A DNA stretch of 15,887 nt from Bacteroidota bacterium. Its GTDB lineage: Bacteria; Bacteroidota; Bacteroidia; Chitinophagales; Chitinophagaceae. Location of the stretch: the NCBI GenBank assembly GCA_023411775.1, contig JAEYOL010000152.1:1-15887 (forward strand). Reading direction: 5' to 3'. Shown here one piece after another: positions 13,854 to 15,887 of the stretch. How positions within the stretch are numbered: position 1 is the first letter of the stretch; each line of letters opens with the position of its first letter. Position numbers and translations under genes: made by a program. The notes beneath the pieces were generated by a model. The model was not told where the DNA came from. It did no database searches and saw only the letters and a list, made by a program, of their open reading frames with translations.

Positions 13854-15118
13854 GATTCTATATAGACTACCTGGACGGTGTCACGTGTCTGTTGTTTAAG
13901 CAGAATCTTCTTCCCGTTAATTAATTTATCCAAATCATCGTCCGTATAATGCCTGATGGTGAGAAGCGAAAGATTTCTTGCAACCTGCACATCAAAAATA
14001 GCAGCAGCACCGAGCGCCAGCGATTCAATCTTTTCAGCATGATCATCAAATACACATAGCAGGCTAATGGCACCGTTTTGGGTAAGGTTTGGCTTTAATT
14101 TTAATTCCCCAAATAGTCGAAATAATTGGGTGGTATGATGGTCGCCGACAAAAGAAAAATCTTTTGACAGCAGTTCTATTAAGACCTGGTTTTCCTTTAG
14201 TACAATAATAGGAGGAAGATGCCTGAGCTTTTGGGTATGAATAACCGTACCGGGCAGGGCCGGGTCGAGGAAACATTTTACATACAAAGGGATGCTTTTA
14301 TTCTGCAGCGGTTTGATGGTTTTGGGGTGAATAACCTGCGCTCCATAATAGGCCATTTCGATTACCTCCGCATAGTTTAACTCAGGTATGGATTGTGCAT
14401 CGTTAAATTGTTTCGGATCAGCATTCATCACACTTTCTACGTCTTTCCAGATGGTCAGACTTTCAGCTCCCAGCATACTGGCAAAAACAGAACCTGAATA
14501 ATCACTGCCTTCACGACCCAGGGTGGTACTTTCATTTTCATCTGTCGCGCCGATGAAGCCCTGCGTCAGCACAATATCAGTTTGAGAAAACAGGGGTTTC
14601 ACAACAGACTGCACCTTACTACTTGTAAAATCCCAGTCTATCCCTGCATCTCTGAAATTATCATCCGTACGGAAAATATCCCGCACATCCAGCCACTTGT
14701 TGCTGATACCCACTTCTTCCAAATAGTGACTGATGATGGCAGTGGATAACAATTCACCAATGCAAACCACCTGGTCGTAATAATAGTCGAAACCTCTAAC
14801 GGGATGATCGTGTAAGAGCCATTCAACTTCTGTAAAAAAATGAAGTAATTGCTGCTCACAGGTACGCGCCTGCGTGACCAGTAAATAATTCGCGGTAGCC
14901 AGGTGTTGCCGTTTCACCTGGTCAAATAACTGAAGGGCTTCTTCCTTTTTCCCATCAAAAAATGCATGCACTACCTTTTCCAGGGCATTGGTGGTTTTAC
15001 CCATGGCAGAAATAACCACCAGCAATTTTTCGCCAGGATATTGTTTTAATATTTCACCCACTGCCTTGATCCTCTCGACACTATTTACAGAGGCTCCGCC
15101 AAATTTGAAGACTTTCAT
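13850..15118 (-). CDS. lysC: Aspartate kinase (monofunctional)
   Basis: LysC phosphorylates aspartate in the first step of the Lys/Thr/Met/diaminopimelate pathways. The 422-aa protein has an amino-acid-kinase domain. KFGGASV (5-11, Ala in place of the more common Thr in KFGGTS) is the nucleotide/substrate loop, CIGELLSTAII lies at 119-129, TLGREGSDYSGSVFA at 199-213 and WKDVESVMNADP at 224-235. The region after about residue 300 is the regulatory part, consistent with ACT domains (IIVLKENQVLIELLSK, then NGAISLLCVFDD). No homoserine dehydrogenase domain follows, so it is not a ThrA fusion. Whether it is feedback-inhibited by Lys or Thr cannot be read from the sequence. ATG at 15118 is well placed for MKVFKFGG. 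The gene is divergent from fbp over 128 bp. Its promoter is unclear; GACATTTG near 15160-15153 misses the consensus by one base. Confidence 0.94.
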   Translation of the reverse strand: MKVFKFGGASVNSVERIKAVGEILKQYPGEKLLVVISAMGKTTNALEKVVHAFFDGKKEEALQLFDQVKRQHLATANYLLVTQARTCEQQLLHFFTEVEWLLHDHPVRGFDYYYDQVVCIGELLSTAIISHYLEEVGISNKWLDVRDIFRTDDNFRDAGIDWDFTSSKVQSVVKPLFSQTDIVLTQGFIGATDENESTTLGREGSDYSGSVFASMLGAESLTIWKDVESVMNADPKQFNDAQSIPELNYAEVIEMAYYGAQVIHPKTIKPLQNKSIPLYVKCFLDPALPGTVIHTQKLRHLPPIIVLKENQVLIELLSKDFSFVGDHHTTQLFRLFGELKLKPNLTQNGAISLLCVFDDHAEKIESLALGAAAIFDVQVARNLSLLTIRHYTDDDLDKLINGKKILLKQQTRDTVQVVYIES

Positions 15119-15220
15119 TCTTTCTCTTAACCAGGTTTAGTAAGGCTGCAAATGTCGTTAAAAACTGCTTCCCCCGGTGTGTCCGCCACACGTTGCCTTC
15201 CTGCTTTCCACATTACACCT

Positions 15221-15228
15221 TACATTTG
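15221..15228 (+). promoter_or_regulatory. Candidate -7 element of fbp
   Basis: TACATTTG is an exact TAnnTTTG match 18 nt upstream of the fbp ATG. TTGCC at 15193-15197 is a possible -33 element with slightly long spacing (23 nt). The predicted leader is short, about 10-15 nt. Confidence 0.5.
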
Positions 15229-15246
15229 TTAGCATTTCAAACAGCC

Positions 15247-15887
15247 ATGATGAATATCAACCGCAAGATACTTACGCTCGATGAATTTACGATTCAGCAA
15301 CTCCGTCATATACCCAATGCCACTGGTGAACTCAGTAGCCTGCTTAGAGACCTGGGGCTGGCAGCCAAGCGGGTAAATGTGGAGGTAAACAAAGCCGGGC
15401 TAGTTGATATTTTAGGGGATGCAGGAAGTATCAATGTCCAGGGTGAAGACGTTAAGAAACTTGATGTGTATGCCAATGACCAGTTCACCGGCGTATTGCA
15501 GCATGGTATCAGTTGCGCCGGTATTGGAAGCGAGGAATTAGATGATCACGTGGTTTTTGATGACCCCGTTAGCAGAAACTCAAAATACGTCTGCATGTTT
15601 GACCCCCTGGATGGGAGTGGAAATATTGATGTGAATGTTTCGATCGGGACGATATTTGGCATTTACCGAAGGGTATCCAAACAGGGATCGCCAGCCACCT
15701 TGGAAGATTTTTTACAAAAAGGCACCCAACAGGTGGCCGCGGGATATATCGTCTATGGGTCTTCGACCATGCTGGTATATGCCACCCGAAGAGGGGTGAA
15801 TGGCTTTACGCTGGATCCATCCATAGGAGAGTTTACACTTAGTCACCCGGATATAAAATGCCCGCCTGCGGGAAAGATCTACTCGGT
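15247..15887 (+). CDS. fbp: Class I fructose-1,6-bisphosphatase, 3' end missing
   Basis: This enzyme hydrolyses fructose 1,6-bisphosphate to fructose 6-phosphate in gluconeogenesis. 213 codons are visible and the ORF runs off the right edge. Class I motifs are clear: the metal-binding GSEE (94-97) and DPLDGSGNIDVN (119-130), then VSIGTIFGIY (131-140) and AAGYIVYGSSTMLVYATRRG (about 164-183). The product starts MMNINRKILTLDEFTIQQLR. Two adjacent ATGs (15247 and 15250) are equally possible starts. It is divergent from lysC. Confidence 0.95.
   Translation, partial: MMNINRKILTLDEFTIQQLRHIPNATGELSSLLRDLGLAAKRVNVEVNKAGLVDILGDAGSINVQGEDVKKLDVYANDQFTGVLQHGISCAGIGSEELDDHVVFDDPVSRNSKYVCMFDPLDGSGNIDVNVSIGTIFGIYRRVSKQGSPATLEDFLQKGTQQVAAGYIVYGSSTMLVYATRRGVNGFTLDPSIGEFTLSHPDIKCPPAGKIYS

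Overview
The window looks like a chromosomal piece of a Bacteroidota genome, most likely family Chitinophagaceae. The clues are several copies of the Bacteroidota -7 promoter element TAnnTTTG, poor Shine-Dalgarno sites, a GT117/DUF2723 membrane protein, a TonB C-terminal domain on a periplasmic enzyme, and the divergent Bacteroidota type of SAM hydroxide adenosyltransferase-like protein. The family-level placement is inference. Base composition is fairly even throughout. No phage, plasmid, transposase or CRISPR gene is visible.

Layout. From about 10.5 kb down to position 1 everything reads on the minus strand. In transcription order this is purK, a three-gene RND efflux operon (membrane-fusion lipoprotein, inner-membrane pump, TolC-like outer-membrane channel), purE, tRNA-Lys(UUU) with its own promoter and terminator, a short-chain dehydrogenase, a DUF62/SAM-adenosyltransferase-like protein, and the start of a DUF2723 multi-pass membrane protein that runs off the left edge. 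From about 11.1 kb rightwards the genes read mostly on the plus strand: a possible 31-codon ORF, hppD (4-hydroxyphenylpyruvate dioxygenase), a secreted L,D-transpeptidase-like protein with a TonB_C tail, and at the right edge the first two thirds of class I fructose-1,6-bisphosphatase. Aspartate kinase (minus) lies between the last two and is divergent from fbp.

How the genes work together. PurK and PurE catalyse consecutive steps (AIR to N5-CAIR to CAIR) of purine synthesis. Here they are collinear but separated by the whole efflux operon. HppD (tyrosine breakdown), LysC (aspartate-family amino acids) and Fbp (gluconeogenesis) are ordinary central metabolism and form no obvious pathway cluster.

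The non-coding DNA is the most interesting part. (1) The 787-bp purK/hppD divergent interval holds an array of four clear units and a decayed fifth, with a period of 107-108 bp. Each unit has a nearly invariant 31-bp core containing a GTCAGA/TCTGAC inverted repeat. (2) Degenerate heptanucleotide tandem tracts (CAAACCn type and nAGTCnn type) sit at or just past the stop codons of several genes. Two form inverted pairs, and one runs into the purE reading frame and appears to encode its N-terminal tail.
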